A stretch of 64,000 nt of DNA from Neonectria sp. B-13 (lineage: Eukaryota > Ascomycota > Sordariomycetes > Hypocreales > Nectriaceae), in assembly GCA_002682825.1 (NCBI GenBank), contig NOKP01000004.1:637711-701710 (forward strand). The letters run 5' to 3'. Below are positions 34,677 to 46,766 of the stretch, in pieces. Under the pieces are notes generated by a model that ran no database searches, had not been told where the DNA came from, and saw only the letters and a list, made by a program, of their open reading frames with translations. Positions within the stretch are counted from its first letter, which is position 1. Each line of letters starts with the position of its first letter. The position numbers and the translations under genes were made by a program.

Positions 34677-37600
34677 ATGGACTCTCACTTCCGTCCCCAA
34701 CTCGACACGTCGTCTCGTCGCGAGTCCAGTCTCAGCGACGACGACTATTATGACAGCGCCTTTACGGACTTTGTCGAGCGCGAGAGCACTCGAGATGGAA
34801 TCAATGGCTACGGCGAACGGGTCCAGTTCATCACGCGCCAGGAATTGGAAGAATACTGGTTCGAGCATGGGATCAGCTATGAACTCGGCAAACGCATCAA
34901 ATACCACGGCAAGAGTGTCTTGAAGGGGTACGAAACCATATTCTCTATTCTTGTTTTTATCGGAAAGCCCAAGTATATCGACGAATTCATCCAAAAAGGC
35001 TGGAAAGATGATCGACTCCCCTTGGAAAGCCAGACCCCTTTTGAGTCAATGACACCACCCATCGAGAAGATGTGCGAGAACTTTCGAAAATATCAATGGC
35101 AATTCTGCCCCTTGTTCTTTTCCAAAGAAGACCGGTTGATGCGCAGGACTCTCAATCGTCAGCGAATTCTCCCGATTAAGTCGAGAGAAATCTTGAAGAA
35201 GTCTGCTACCTCGGATTGCGTAACAGTCATCTATCGGGTGAAGTTTCATGAAGGCTGTACCGACCTCAGTCCCAACGCAAGTATTCCCATTTATTTTGTT
35301 ATCCCCATTGCCATGCTCCCCTACAGCACACCATTAACTGACATCGGATTGTTCAGGACACTGTCGTCTTCAAAGAGTTCAACGTTGAAGGCGATCAGGC
35401 GCACCGCAACGCGTGGATACGAGAGGTCAACACCTTCAACGCGATCGGCAGCCATCAGAACGTCGTCGAATATCTAGGCTCATTCGAATTCAAAGAAAGC
35501 CACCGATGCGTTGTGATCCTGGAATATGCGAATGGGGGCAGCCTCCTAGATCTCTTCAGTCGTCAACATCAACCTGGGAACGTGGAAGAAGTGATATTTT
35601 TCTGGAATGCCCTGATGGAATTGCTCCTTGGTGCTAGTCGACTCCATAATCTGAAGCCAAAAGAAGAGGGGCATCCAGTAGGATTGTGAGTTTCATAGGA
35701 CGCACAGGTGCCGTCGATGCTAATAGTTCACTTAGTGCCCACCGCGACATCAAGCCAGCCAACATTCTAGTCTTCTACGATGATCCTGAGTCCTTTTCAA
35801 GTACCTTCAGGCTTAAACTCACCGACTTTGATACCTCGACCGACCCTGAGCCTGTCTCGCCGACCAAGGATGGTGCGCAAGATGACGATGGAAACAAGCC
35901 GTACCGTAAGTATATCCCAATGCTCTCTCCAATACCGAATCCAACTTGTCTTGTTCTCCAACCAGTTATATGATCAGCCTTGCTCACCATTCTCTCCATA
36001 GGTGCGCCTGAGGCTTCTCGAATTCACCGAACGGAACATGCTGACTGGAGGGGCGTCGGCCACGACTGTGATGTCTGGTCCCTGGGCTGCGTATATAGCA
36101 ACGCACTCGTCTGGATCGGCAATGGTATGCGCGGTATAAAGGACTACGAGAACGACCGGAAGACTGTACTCGCGACCAAACCTCACTTTCCTGGCAGCGG
36201 CTACGAGACATGTTACCACGACGGAGAAAGATTACTCAAATGTGCCGTCCAGGCCCATGTCAAAGCCATCCACAGCCTAAGAGTGTTCGACAACTTTTCG
36301 GCCAGGATACGCGATCTCATCGAATGCGACATGCTTGTTTCCGGCGGGGTCGACGGGTCCCGACTCAACGCCAGAAAAGTCTGGAACCGGTTCCAGGAAA
36401 TTCAGAGGATATACGACGACGCTCCTTTTGCCATGGTTCCCGCGAGCCCACCGACTCCGTTGAATCGGACGTTCTCGAACATCCAAACGAGTCGGATGAG
36501 TTCAATGAGTGCGACGAATTCAACGAGCCCCAACAGTCCGACAAACCTCACAGTCATTCCGCCTTCCGACCTTTCCATTCGAGGTCGTTCAAGCTCCTCG
36601 CGGACTTTCAGGGATGGTGACATACCCCCGAGGTCGTCCCAACGGACACCCAGCCTTGAAGAAGAACTACTCTCAACTGATACCGGCTTTCACGAGACAA
36701 ACGCCTCCAGCACAGATAGGCATGGCACCCGGGGCAGTAGAGGCCAGTCTCGAGCCTCCTTTACTGTCGATGTGGCGAAATTGAATGATGAAGGCAGCCC
36801 AAGCAAAGAGGTTTATCCTAAACTGACGGTGGATGCAGTCAACGAGCATCATCGAAAACACCGCAAGCAGGAAAAGCTCGCTGGCTTCATAAATTTCTCC
36901 AAGTGGGTTGGCAAGCGCCAGTTCCTGTTCATCATTGACGACTCGAGATCTATGCGCCAGTACACACCCGAGGTCGAGAAGACGGCCGAGGCCTTGTTGC
37001 GGTTAGTCAAGGAACAAGACATCGAGCTCCGCTTCACCTCAGATCCTGAGAAATCGTACAAGCCCTCGAGGATTCTCCCTCAGGCCTTCACCAAATTGAC
37101 CAAGGCAAAGGGCGTCAAAACTAAGGTGCTCGTCGACTTGATCAGTAAGCGATTTGACGACACCTCTTTGGAGGCAACCTGCAACATGGAGGAGTGCCTG
37201 GATACCATCTTCAACAACGACCAGACAATCCGCGAGGGCCGTCGGATGTGCGTCCTCATCTTCACCGACGGGGTGTGGCAACCCGCGACCAGGTCGCCGG
37301 GCGGTAATGTCGAAATAAGTATCGCGAGCATCGTCAATCGAACCCAACAACAAAGCATGACACGCACCAGCTTCGTCATTCAGTTTGTGCGCTTCGGCGA
37401 AAACAAATTGGGCATTTCGCGACTAAGGTATCTCGACGACGAGGCAGAGATCCTTGGTGGGAACAGAAAAAGACTGTACGTGTGTTTTCTTCTATCGCGA
37501 AGGATAGATGATTGTATGGACCCTTGTCAGAAACAGTTCAGCTAATTTCGCATACCAGGGACATTGTTGATCACAAGAGCCATAAAGACAGTGTCTGGTC

Positions 37601-37697
37601 AATTTTGATCGGCGCGGTGAGCGATGCCAACGACAACGATGGCAACAGCGAGCTTCCGAACAGTCCCCTATCAGGGTCAAAGACAGATCATGAGTGA
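34677..37697 (+). CDS. protein kinase-von Willebrand factor A fusion protein
   Basis: Exons 34677-35297, 35357-35685, 35736-35905, 36002-37475 and 37559-37697 give 910 residues. After a unique N-terminus (1-190) comes a kinase domain. There is no clear GxGxxG loop, but Lys213 (VVFK), Glu230 (WIREV), the catalytic loop HRDIKPAN (Asp321, Asn326) and APE (375-377) are present. The DFG position reads D347-F-D349. A Ser/Thr/Pro-rich linker (about 430-610) joins a vWA-like domain with MIDAS residues D686-x-S688-x-S690 and T795-D796. The first intron is the weak point: the best-looking donor at 35281 breaks frame, whereas donor GTTATC at 35298 keeps it, so either the splice is unusual or the gene has a small defect. 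Function is unknown. Signalling or allorecognition-type roles are speculation. Confidence 0.78.
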
Positions 37698-38184
37698 ATA
37701 TAAATGTTGGTACAAAGGCGTTGAATTGTATGCTGTTCTGGGGTAGGTTGTCGAATTCGTTTCATTTTTTAGAGCGCATGAAGGTTGGGTCAATATGTCA
37801 ATCGCGGAGTTTAAGATACCTTTCCTAAATATCAGAATATTTCATTACTGTGGAGAAGTACTATTTATATACCGTTATTTTCTTATTCATACGGAGAACA
37901 GCAATGTTTTAGAAGAAACTTGGTTGCAAAGGTGGTTTAACTTGAACTTTGGATAGGCCCAGTTATCAGCACTAACATAATATGAAGCTCTTAATGTGTA
38001 CGAAGCCTGGTCTTGCTTCCTAAACAAACTTACACACCGAGTGAAGGTTATATAAAGATGCCTATTTTGTACATACAGAAAAATAAATAAATGATATACA
38101 GACAACTTAGAGTAGACTGGCGCTCAATGAGCAAAAGAGAAGACAGTATCAATATCGATTCTCACCGCCAAAACCTCCAGGTCA
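37698..38184. other. convergent 3' flanks of kinase-vWA and P450 genes
   Basis: 487-bp AT-rich tail-to-tail spacer. No coding segment or RNA gene seen. Confidence 0.6.
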
Positions 38185-40005
38185 TTACACCTGAATAAAC
38201 GACTCATCCACACCCCGACCAATGACTCTAAATTTCCTCTTGTCTGGAGGATTGAAAGCCGAAAAGTAGTCCTCATAGACCATGTCCTCGGCGGTGACCT
38301 CAAAGGGCAGCAAATCTTCAAAGCGGCGGAACAGCGTGCCCAGGGTGACGTAGAGTTCGCACCAGGCGAGGTTGTGGCCAATACACATGCGACGGCCACG
38401 GGAAAAAGCCACAAGGCACTTTTCGCGTTCATGAAAGGTCGTCGGGTCAGTCCAACGAGTTGGGTCGAAGACTTCGGGGTCGGGAAAGGCAACGGGGTCG
38501 TGGTGCATCATCCAAGACGACATGCTCACCACGGTCTAGAGCATGTTAAGTATGGCATTTTCGGAGGAAGAAATGGGTATACTTACTCCTTCGGGAAGAT
38601 AGTAGCCCTCAATCTCAGCACCGCCTTCAGGGGCAACACGTGGGAGACGACTTAACACACCATAAGACAGTCTAAGAACCCGGTGAGATTGCGTACAAAA
38701 TCGGTAACTTGTTCAATGAACTCACCTTTGGCCCTCCTTGATTATACCCGTCAAGTATGGCAATCTTTCCAGTTCGATGAAGCTTAATTCAGCGGTAGGG
38801 TCCGGGAACGCTTCTCGCAGCTCACGAATGAGTTTCTCATAAATGACCGGGTTGGTGACGATGTGGAAGGCAGCCATAGTCAGAGCATTCCCGGTAGTAT
38901 CGGCAGCAGCGGTGCAGATGGAAAAGGACTCGTCGACTAGGTCGTTAACCGTGGGGACAACATGGCCTTCGGAAGCGTTGGGATCGAGGAGCTGGTGGAA
39001 GACGGTGAGGCGCTTGGGCTTGATTCCCTGGTCGATGCGGGTCTGGACGTCTTGGACCTGTTGGCTCGTTCTCTGCGAAGAGTTTAATAAGCTGATGCTG
39101 AAGACATAATGGAGCAAACCTCAACTCACGCTCTGGCAACCTAAGAAGTCGGCAACGGCAGGACTCATACGCTTCGCAATCCACTCTGGGAGGTTCTGGA
39201 TCGGATCGCGGAAAGAGGGAAAGGCCTGGAAGGTCCAGAACATGGGCGTGGAGCCGCGGACCATGTTGCTGAACCATTCGCCTAGGTCATCTGCATCAAG
39301 CTGATTCCAGCATTCGTCAAAGGCGTAGTCGGTTATGGTGTCAACGCTGATGGCACGGAAAGCAGCGTGCAGGTTAGTTGGTTGGCCCGCGGTGCGGTCG
39401 GCACTAACACGACGGCACAGCTTGTCCACCTTGGAATGGACAATGTCTTCTAGCTCGAGGACTTTGCGGCGGGAGAAGAAGGGACTAAGAGCTGCACGGC
39501 GACGTCGATGAAGGTCATTGGAAACCGTTGCAAATGTTGCCGTGTCGATACCGAGAGCACCATAGAACCGTGGGTCTTTGTAAAAGTCGCTCTTTACGCC
39601 ATAGACTACATCGTAGTACTTGGGGTTGGTGAGATGGACTTCATCGGGAGTGATTCGTACAATTGGGCCTGCCATTACACAGTTAGTGTGCCATTTCTTG
39701 ATTGGCCTTGGTAAGGGCGTGGTGTAGCTTAGATCTCACGCACCATAGATACTATGCAGCCGCTCAATCTCTTTGTAGAACTTGCCCTCCATGGGCACAT
39801 TGTAATACCACGCATACAATCTCGTCACAGCTGGCAGAAACGGACCCGGGACATTTGCCAGCGGGTGGAAGAATCGACGGTAGAGCACTTTGGTAACGAG
39901 GTAGAGGGCGCCGCCACCGACAGTGGCCACGCGCCACCACTTGGCCAGCAGCTCCGGGAGCGATGCGAGGCTGACGCCGGAGCTCAGGCTGCTGAGAACG
40001 GCCAT
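38185..40005 (-). CDS. cytochrome P450 monooxygenase
   Basis: Five exons, 40005-39744, 39668-39130, 39072-38726, 38671-38587 and 38535-38185, give 527 residues. An N-terminal hydrophobic anchor (about residues 25-45) and the Pro-rich hinge HPLANVPGPFLP place it on the ER membrane. I-helix AAADTTGNAL, K-helix KEGQR (ExxR), PERF-like FDPTRW and the heme loop FSRGRRMCIG, with Cys462 as the thiolate ligand, are all intact. It is a class E fungal P450 that looks like the trichodiene-oxygenase-like group often seen in secondary metabolism. No backbone synthase lies in the window, so the substrate is unknown. The KEGQ|R intron splits the ExxR arginine codon. Confidence 0.92.
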
Positions 40006-40970
40006 GGCAAGTCAGCCGGGTGGGCAAATGAGGGGGGAACGTAGAGGGAGAGAGAGCGAGACATGGGTGGACGTGGCTCCAGATTTATACTGAGATGGGA
40101 GGGGCTGTCGGATATCCCGATTACAACGAAGCACCAGCTACTGGCTGTAACTCCAGCGGGTCCATAGCGACCCCTAGCTACCGTAGCCCGCCTGTCATAG
40201 GGGCCTGCATGTCTCGCTGCTGTCCAGTGGGAGCGGCAGAATTGGGCGTTGTGAACGAGAGACGAAGAGATAGTGGGTGGCATTTCTGGTTTAGCGGGTG
40301 CGGAGGATGTGTTGGAGCCCCTGCAACTGTTCCGCCCGGATGCGTCCCCGGCTCTAAGGTGAATTTAGTTTCCGGGGTTCCATTCCAATAGCTGGCGATC
40401 CCGCACTTAATCAATTTTGACAGTTAAACGCAGGTTCATTTAGTCTGAACATCGCGACTCAACAACAAGTGGTCAAGGCTGCGTTGTGTCCGTGGTTGAA
40501 GGTACCTAAACAATGTAATACATTAAGGTCAAGTAAGTTTGGGCTTCATTTCAACTCAGAAGAGGCTCCTCATGAGACCTGCCGCGCAGAGAGGATACAG
40601 GTTTAGCTTGTGGCCTGTGCTTCATGCTGCGCATTCTTATTATTGCTGGGCAATTCGATGCAGAGCCCGAAACGATCAGCAGAACTCATCAATCTGCGCT
40701 TGAAAGGGTAAGCCGATTTGAAATAGAGGGAAGATGGTCATCCCCTATTTCCAACTTCATGAAACGCTACTCATCATAAATGATGCGGTTCGTTGCGGTG
40801 TCCGTGTTGGAAAGTGTCACAATTCTTAGAACGCCAGCCAAGGTCCACCAAGCAGGTCACGGTATGGACCCTTGACCCCAAGTTATGTGAACCGCCAGAT
40901 AGCATTGTAAACGAGCACAGCGAGATACCTAGTTGTCATCACCAACTAGTTACAGACGTACTAACGTAGT
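40006..40970. other. spacer between P450 promoter and helicase 3' end
   Basis: 965 bp with the P450 upstream region and the helicase 3' flank. No ORF with recognisable content and no RNA gene seen. Confidence 0.55.
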
Positions 40971-43900
40971 TCATCCATCATTGTTCAGTCGTACATGTCC
41001 CTGACTCCCATCCTCGCCACCGTTGTCATCACCACCGTTGTCGTTCTTGCTCTTGCTAATTCTCTCGGTCTTGATTGTTAACAGCCGGCCACTCTCCATC
41101 ACCCAGCTGTTCACTTCGAGGAGCATCGAAGGCTTGGTAAAGTGGAACTTGCTGGCAGCCCTCACCAAGACCCTCTTCCTGATACCACTCGGGGGGCCCT
41201 TTTTGCCACAACGTATTTGCCTAAACATCTTGGTGGTACCGATGTTACCAACAATAACCAACCCGCTCTTCTGACGGCTCATCATGACATTGAGGCGCAT
41301 CTTTTCTGCAGAGAGGCCCGGACGAGCTCGCGCGTTCGTGCTCATGATCATGACAACTATGCCACCCTCCTGGCCTTCAAAGGCATTGACCGTCGCTGCT
41401 GGTGGGATGGAGGAGAGCGACACGTACTCAGGCTTCTTGCGCATACAGGCGATCGTTTCGAGGTTAGCGCTGTAGGGCGTGAGCATGACCACCTGGGCTG
41501 GGTCGATCTGGGCAACATTGACGAAATCGACAAGAAAGTCCAAAGCCACCTTGACCTGGTCAGGGCTCCTTCTTGACCCCGTCACAAAGTCTTTGAAGCA
41601 CGATGCACCCTCACAGTGAATGAATATCGGCTGAAGGGTACCCGCAGGGGCTGGAGTCACGCTCGGATACTTGCTGGTGACATACGACTCCAGAGCTCGA
41701 CCAATATCATGTTCAGGGAGGCCGATGTGACTGCTAGATCCGTAGACGAATGGAACATCGGAATACACCTGAGTGTGGCAGAGGTCGAATTGACCCGCGG
41801 CCATACGGAGCTGCGTTCGCAGGCGGTAAACTGGCCAACCAAGGCCCTTGAACCATGCCAATGGCGAGACCTTTCCATCCTTTCCCAAGCCATTGAGATA
41901 CTCTCCTTCTGAATCAACTTTCTCGAGAGTTGAAACCATAGGAGTTACCTGCTTATCATCGCCAGCTAGGAGACAGGGGAGGAGGGTATTGCCCCAGACT
42001 GTATAAAGATCAGGACGAACCATATTGGCGGCCTCGTCGACTGCGATACCCTTCGCCTTGGTAATCCTCCAAGTACTAGCGATTGGGTGGGTATGGGCGA
42101 GAGCTGGGGGGGTACAAACGATGTCTGCCGCAACGATGACAGAATTCAGGAGGCCTATGAGTTCGTCCTCGGTCACGATCTTGCCATCCACATACTCATC
42201 CCATGTGATTTCACCGGACGCAACAAGCCGAAGGCGGCTCAACTCATCCGCCTTGTCGATACGGTCACGAAGCGCGTATAGAGCGATACTGTCATCGGGA
42301 TAGAGCTCTCGGGGGCGGAACTCTTCGACAGCAGGGGAGCGGAGACAGGCCAAGAGCCAGAACGTCTGAGAGAGGTATAACTTCCACTCGGATGATTGAA
42401 CCCCAGATTTAGGCGCGGCCTCGTTGCCGGCAGGTGGGTTCCGAAGCAGGTGGCAGAATGCCTCGTACTCGTCCTTTTCCTGGTAGACTCGGACAACTAA
42501 CTTACGGCGAGCATAGATCAGGCCTTTGGTCTCCTTGCCATTGTTGTAGCGCTCAGTAACACGAGCGGTTACAGCGTCAAGGCGGGCGGCGAAGATGTCT
42601 GTCGCGACGTGAGTTGGTGCGGTGCCATAAACATTTCCGACACTGGCAACCATCCCAAGGGTGGCGAGAGCAAGCGCTGTGGTCTTCCCAAAGCCTGGAC
42701 CCTGCCCATTTGTTAGAGACTTACAAGATTTTATGACAAAATGACTTACAGCGGTGATAAGGCCAAGCCCAAGAGGCCTCATAGCCAAGTACTGGCGGAA
42801 CCGATCACGATCATCGGGCAGAGCCTCCACCATGAGGGCAGCAATATAATTATGGTCCTTGATGTCAAGGAGGTTGACCATGGGCAGAGGAAATGGTACC
42901 TGGGTAGCCGCGTCGCCACCAAGGCAATCTTGCTCCAGGCGGTTTGGAAGGTTGTCACTATCCCTAATCACCTTGTGTAGACTTTTCCAAAAGCCCTTCC
43001 CACGAACAAGATCCCGGTGGACGCTCATTCGGAACTCGAGCTGGGGGGAGACTGAAATATCTCCTTCAGGCACATTCTGAGAATCGACGGAGTCGAAAAC
43101 GAGAGGGTTAGAGGGTGGCGACTGCGGGTGGTATTGGCAAACGGCGTTGACCTTCCGCTCGAACTCGGACAACTGGCGGTCAAATTCGAGGGCAACGCAA
43201 CTCCAATGCTCTTTGCTCTCATTAAACGCGGCGTTTGCTGAGGTGCGATCCAGAAATGTCTTCAAACCCTTGTCTGACTTATTGTCACGATGCACGAGGA
43301 GAACCAAGTCGGTCTTGTCGACAGGATGCGTACTCGCAAAAGGTTCTCTCGCATTAGGGTGATCCTGAATTTTGGCCTCCCAGCTGACCGGGTTCTTGTC
43401 ATCGTCTGGGGTGGCGTAGACTTGAAGCACTAGCAGATTATCCTTGGACAGACGACGCCACGCAGTATAGTAACGATCGATAAACTCTCGGGTCAAAGGC
43501 ACGACGACAAAATATGACGAAGAATTGCCGTCAGCGTCGATGAAGTACCCGGAGAGCTTGCTGCCAGCGATATTGAGGGAGGCCTGGTGCAACCACCTAG
43601 CATCTTGAACTTGACCCTGAGTCAAAGCCGCAAGATGAGTATTGTCGTCATCGTAGCCCCTCGCAGGTTCATACTGGTGGCTCTTATTCTTGTTGAGCAA
43701 CGAGGGATACTCGGAAAGGACCCATGAGTGTAGCTTCCCGTATGGGGAGCTGAATGGCAATGGCAGAATCTCAGGGCGCCACTTGTCTGCCATGCGTTGG
43801 CTAGCATAGTCGACGACGAAGGTAAAGTTCCGCTGCTCCATTATATCGAGCAGAGTCTCGCTGCCGACGACGGGGGCAGATTGGGGGAGTCGAAACCATT

Positions 43901-44481
43901 TCTCACACTGGTGTCCGGTGTTGGCGAATGGCATACCAAATCCCGTGACGTCTATTTCTGCATTGTCCTCAAGGGAGACTTGAAGAACTGACATTTCCCT
44001 CTCAGTGCCAGGAAATTGATGGCGTCGGTCTTCGGGAAGAGGTTCCACCACACGTGAAAACTGGCCACAAGGGAACTTGACTGACATCCGGAGCACGCCG
44101 GTTGGTTCGGCCCTGAATGAGTGACCATGTTCCACTATCAAGAGCCCATCAGCACGGCCCTCAGAAGATGATGATGCGGGAAGTAGAAAAGAAGACAAAA
44201 AGGGGACAAGTCTTACCTTTGTAGCATTTACCAAATCCTTCGTTCTCATTGGATTCACCAAGTGGGAACTCAATGGAAAATCCCATCCAAGCAGTTGTGT
44301 CAGCGCCACACATGAAGACGATGTTGGTGCTGATATCGGTATCGACACCGAGAGCTTTCCCACCAAAGGCTGGACCATCCAGCCCGCCGACCATGATGGC
44401 ACATGGCCTTGCCAGTGTTTTCGGCGCCTTGTCTACTCCCTGAGGCAGACAACGAGGGCCAAGCTCGGTCGAGATAGACAT
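40971..44481 (-). CDS. UPF1-like superfamily 1 helicase
   Basis: Exons 44481-44217, 44134-42750 and 42701-40971 give 1126 residues. The first 540 residues form an N-terminal region I do not recognise. Helicase motifs follow: Walker A as A550-GPGFGKT, Walker B DEAA (Asp772), motif III LLAGDDKQVTPM, motif IV-like RTQLRM, motif V NAFEGQEGGIVV and motif VI NVMMSRQKSGLVIVG, which together fit the UPF1/NAM7/DNA2 SF1 group. These are ATP-driven nucleic-acid translocases. The basic/acidic low-complexity tail (KTERISKSKN, DNGGDDNGGEDG) ends the protein. The 48-nt second intron is in frame and cuts the Walker A motif between A550 and G551. A specific role (RNA decay, silencing, defence) cannot be assigned. 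Confidence 0.85.
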
Positions 44482-45340
44482 GGTCAGGGTCTATTTCAGC
44501 GCCAAGAATAAGTAGATGATCAGCCATCTCTCGGGGGTACTTACATTTGAAAGAGCCTCCAGACCTCCAGGAGTTGGGGACAAAACGTCGTAAGCAGCGT
44601 TGGAGTGGGTAGGTGTGAAGAGCAGAAAGAAGAGAAAACGAAGTTGGTGAAGGGAAGAGGTTTTTTTACCAGTCAGCCAAAATCCGAGGGATCTATGTGC
44701 CAGCTGCAAAGAGTGTCAGTGTGACTGATTGGCTCGTTTTGACAAGCTGGGGTGAGGTAGGAAGGAGGAACCTGGTACTCACGATTGGGCAGGGCATGTG
44801 CGATCCCGTGTTCACGAATAAGAGAGGCAGGAGCCTCAGGTATTCAGGCACCAAGACACTTCCAACTCCTTATCACTGGCCCGTAGGTGCGGACTCCTCT
44901 GTAGTAGCTGCAGTGAATATTAGCTACTACTAACTTAGGTACTCCTGAGAGCTGTCCGGCTTGCGCCTTAAGCGCAGCGGCCGCTGGTGAATTGTCTCCT
45001 TGCCACAGTGCCACGTTGACCGGAGAGGTCCCAGGTCAGTACCCCAAATATCTTTAGTTCCTTAGTATATTTGTTTCAGGTGAATTTTAATCTCATTGCG
45101 AAAGTTAGACTTGAATCACCCCAAACCCACAGTCAAGTGGCCAAAAAGGATGCTTACGGTTCGCAGCTGAAGGCAAGCAATTAGTGCGTTCAAGGTCAAG
45201 TCACGATTGTACTTATTTCAACTTAGATATAGATCTCTCTTCGCTCCTGTGGTACCACAATACGGATGGATTCAAAGCCGGGTCATTCTGCCATTCCATT
45301 TGGTCGCATTGAGTCCCTGCCCACAACGGGGACTCTAGTT
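44482..45340. other. spacer upstream of helicase gene
   Basis: About 0.86 kb with the helicase promoter and the 3' flank of the LPMO gene. No supported coding or RNA feature. An AGGTAC motif (TTAGGTACTCC) occurs at about 44935. Confidence 0.55.
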
Positions 45341-46285
45341 CTATGCCCACAACCACACACCAACCACGAACACTATCAAATTTGCAACACCCACAAAAGC
45401 AATCGTCGAGCCGTATCGGTTCGATCCCATACCCTCAAACCCTTCAGGCCAGTCATTACCAGGTGTGTAACCCCTGGAATACGGCCCAGCCGTTTCATGA
45501 TGGTGGCTTACACTGGTTGCGCGACAACCTCCTGAGCCTTCGCTTTTGTCAGGCTTCGCACTTTTATCCGGTGATCCGGGCTCCGCAGGCCCAGGTCCAG
45601 TCTCGCATGTGCCTACCGGTGGCACAGCGTTCGGGTTATTCACCGTCACCTCCGGTCCTGGGTTCGGAATCATGACGTCCTTGGATTCAACCGTCGCGCA
45701 ACCATTGCCCACATTGGCCTTGAATATGGTCGGCCGACTCAGAAACCCACCAGTGCCTTCACTCCCAGTGCCGGTCTTTGTATTGACCGATGCGCAGTTC
45801 ATGTACATCTCTCTGTTTCCCAGGTTATTGAACCACGTCCACCCAAAGAGAGCGCGGTCCTTGGTTGGCACGTCGACGGGCACACGGAAAGGCAACTTAT
45901 TATCACCCAGCACCATTGGACACGCCCCGATATAGGTGTGTAGGACCCGGAACGTCTGACCGCCGTCGACTGATAAACTCGCTTGACATGAACCACCAGC
46001 ATGGGTGGTTTGGCCAGTGACGGTCATGAAGTACGTGCCGCCGCCTTCTAGAATCGTCACCGGTGAGCCCTCTACGGTAGTGAGGAGTGTTTGGTAGCCT
46101 TTGCAGGGGAAGTCGGAGCCGTCAGACTGGAGCGGGTTGGTCATGCTGTAGTCGATATCCGTGCCCGTGTACGGGTTGAACTTGGACCTGAGCGGAGCGG
46201 GATTGGAGAGTTGCATGTGGCCCCGAGTTCCAACGATGATGTTCAACAGGCAGAGGCCAATAGTATATATGTGGAAAGCTGGCAT
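45341..46285 (-). CDS. AA11-type lytic polysaccharide monooxygenase with C-terminal membrane anchor
   Basis: Single-exon gene of 314 residues. A signal peptide (1-22, ending GTRG) is followed by His23, the required N-terminal copper ligand of the mature enzyme (HMQLSNPAPLRSKFN). The second histidine-brace residue is in QTTHAGGSC (His95), and an axial-tyrosine candidate lies in REMYMNCASV. The spacing and the HAGGSCQASLS block match the AA11 family, whose studied members cleave chitin with copper and peroxide or oxygen. A Pro/Gly/Lys linker leads to a C-terminal hydrophobic helix (about 290-314) like a GPI-attachment or membrane-anchor signal, so the enzyme may act at the fungal cell wall. Substrate is inferred from family. 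Confidence 0.88.
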   Translation of the reverse strand: MPAFHIYTIGLCLLNIIVGTRGHMQLSNPAPLRSKFNPYTGTDIDYSMTNPLQSDGSDFPCKGYQTLLTTVEGSPVTILEGGGTYFMTVTGQTTHAGGSCQASLSVDGGQTFRVLHTYIGACPMVLGDNKLPFRVPVDVPTKDRALFGWTWFNNLGNREMYMNCASVNTKTGTGSEGTGGFLSRPTIFKANVGNGCATVESKDVMIPNPGPEVTVNNPNAVPPVGTCETGPGPAEPGSPDKSAKPDKSEGSGGCRATSVSHHHETAGPYSRGYTPGNDWPEGFEGMGSNRYGSTIAFVGVANLIVFVVGVWLWA

Positions 46286-46766
46286 TTCCGGTAGCCTGTT
46301 ATATAAATTTGCATATGTCGGTTACGTCTTGCTTTTCACGACGGACTTCTCACGGAATATTTACACGTCTCTTTGGAGGAGTGGAGGTGGCCTGCTTCTT
46401 TCTGGTTTGCAATTTATACTCGAAGATTGTCCATGTTGAAAGACCACACAGGGTACGTGAATTTACACGTTGATTAACTCCCTTGAATCACATGTATTCA
46501 AATGCAAGAGTGTAAGGCGGGCGTTGTCCATCTCAGATGCGGTTCGTCGCTGACTGAAAGTTGAACCAGAATCTCAACCAAGTCGCTTGTCGTCGGCGAT
46601 TAGGCGTGCGCTCATTTGCAAGCAGTGACTTGCTAACGTCTATTACAAAAAGAGAAACAGTCCTGCTCAAATCAAATCGTGCATCGCGGCGGAAGGCCCT
46701 TCTTCAGCAGCCCAAACGGCAAAAATGCAAAAAGAAGGGATGTATGATGGAATTAAACCACCGAGT
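46286..46766. other. promoter region of LPMO gene
   Basis: 481 bp upstream of the LPMO start, bounded on the right by the tRNA 3' end. Nothing else supported. Confidence 0.55.
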
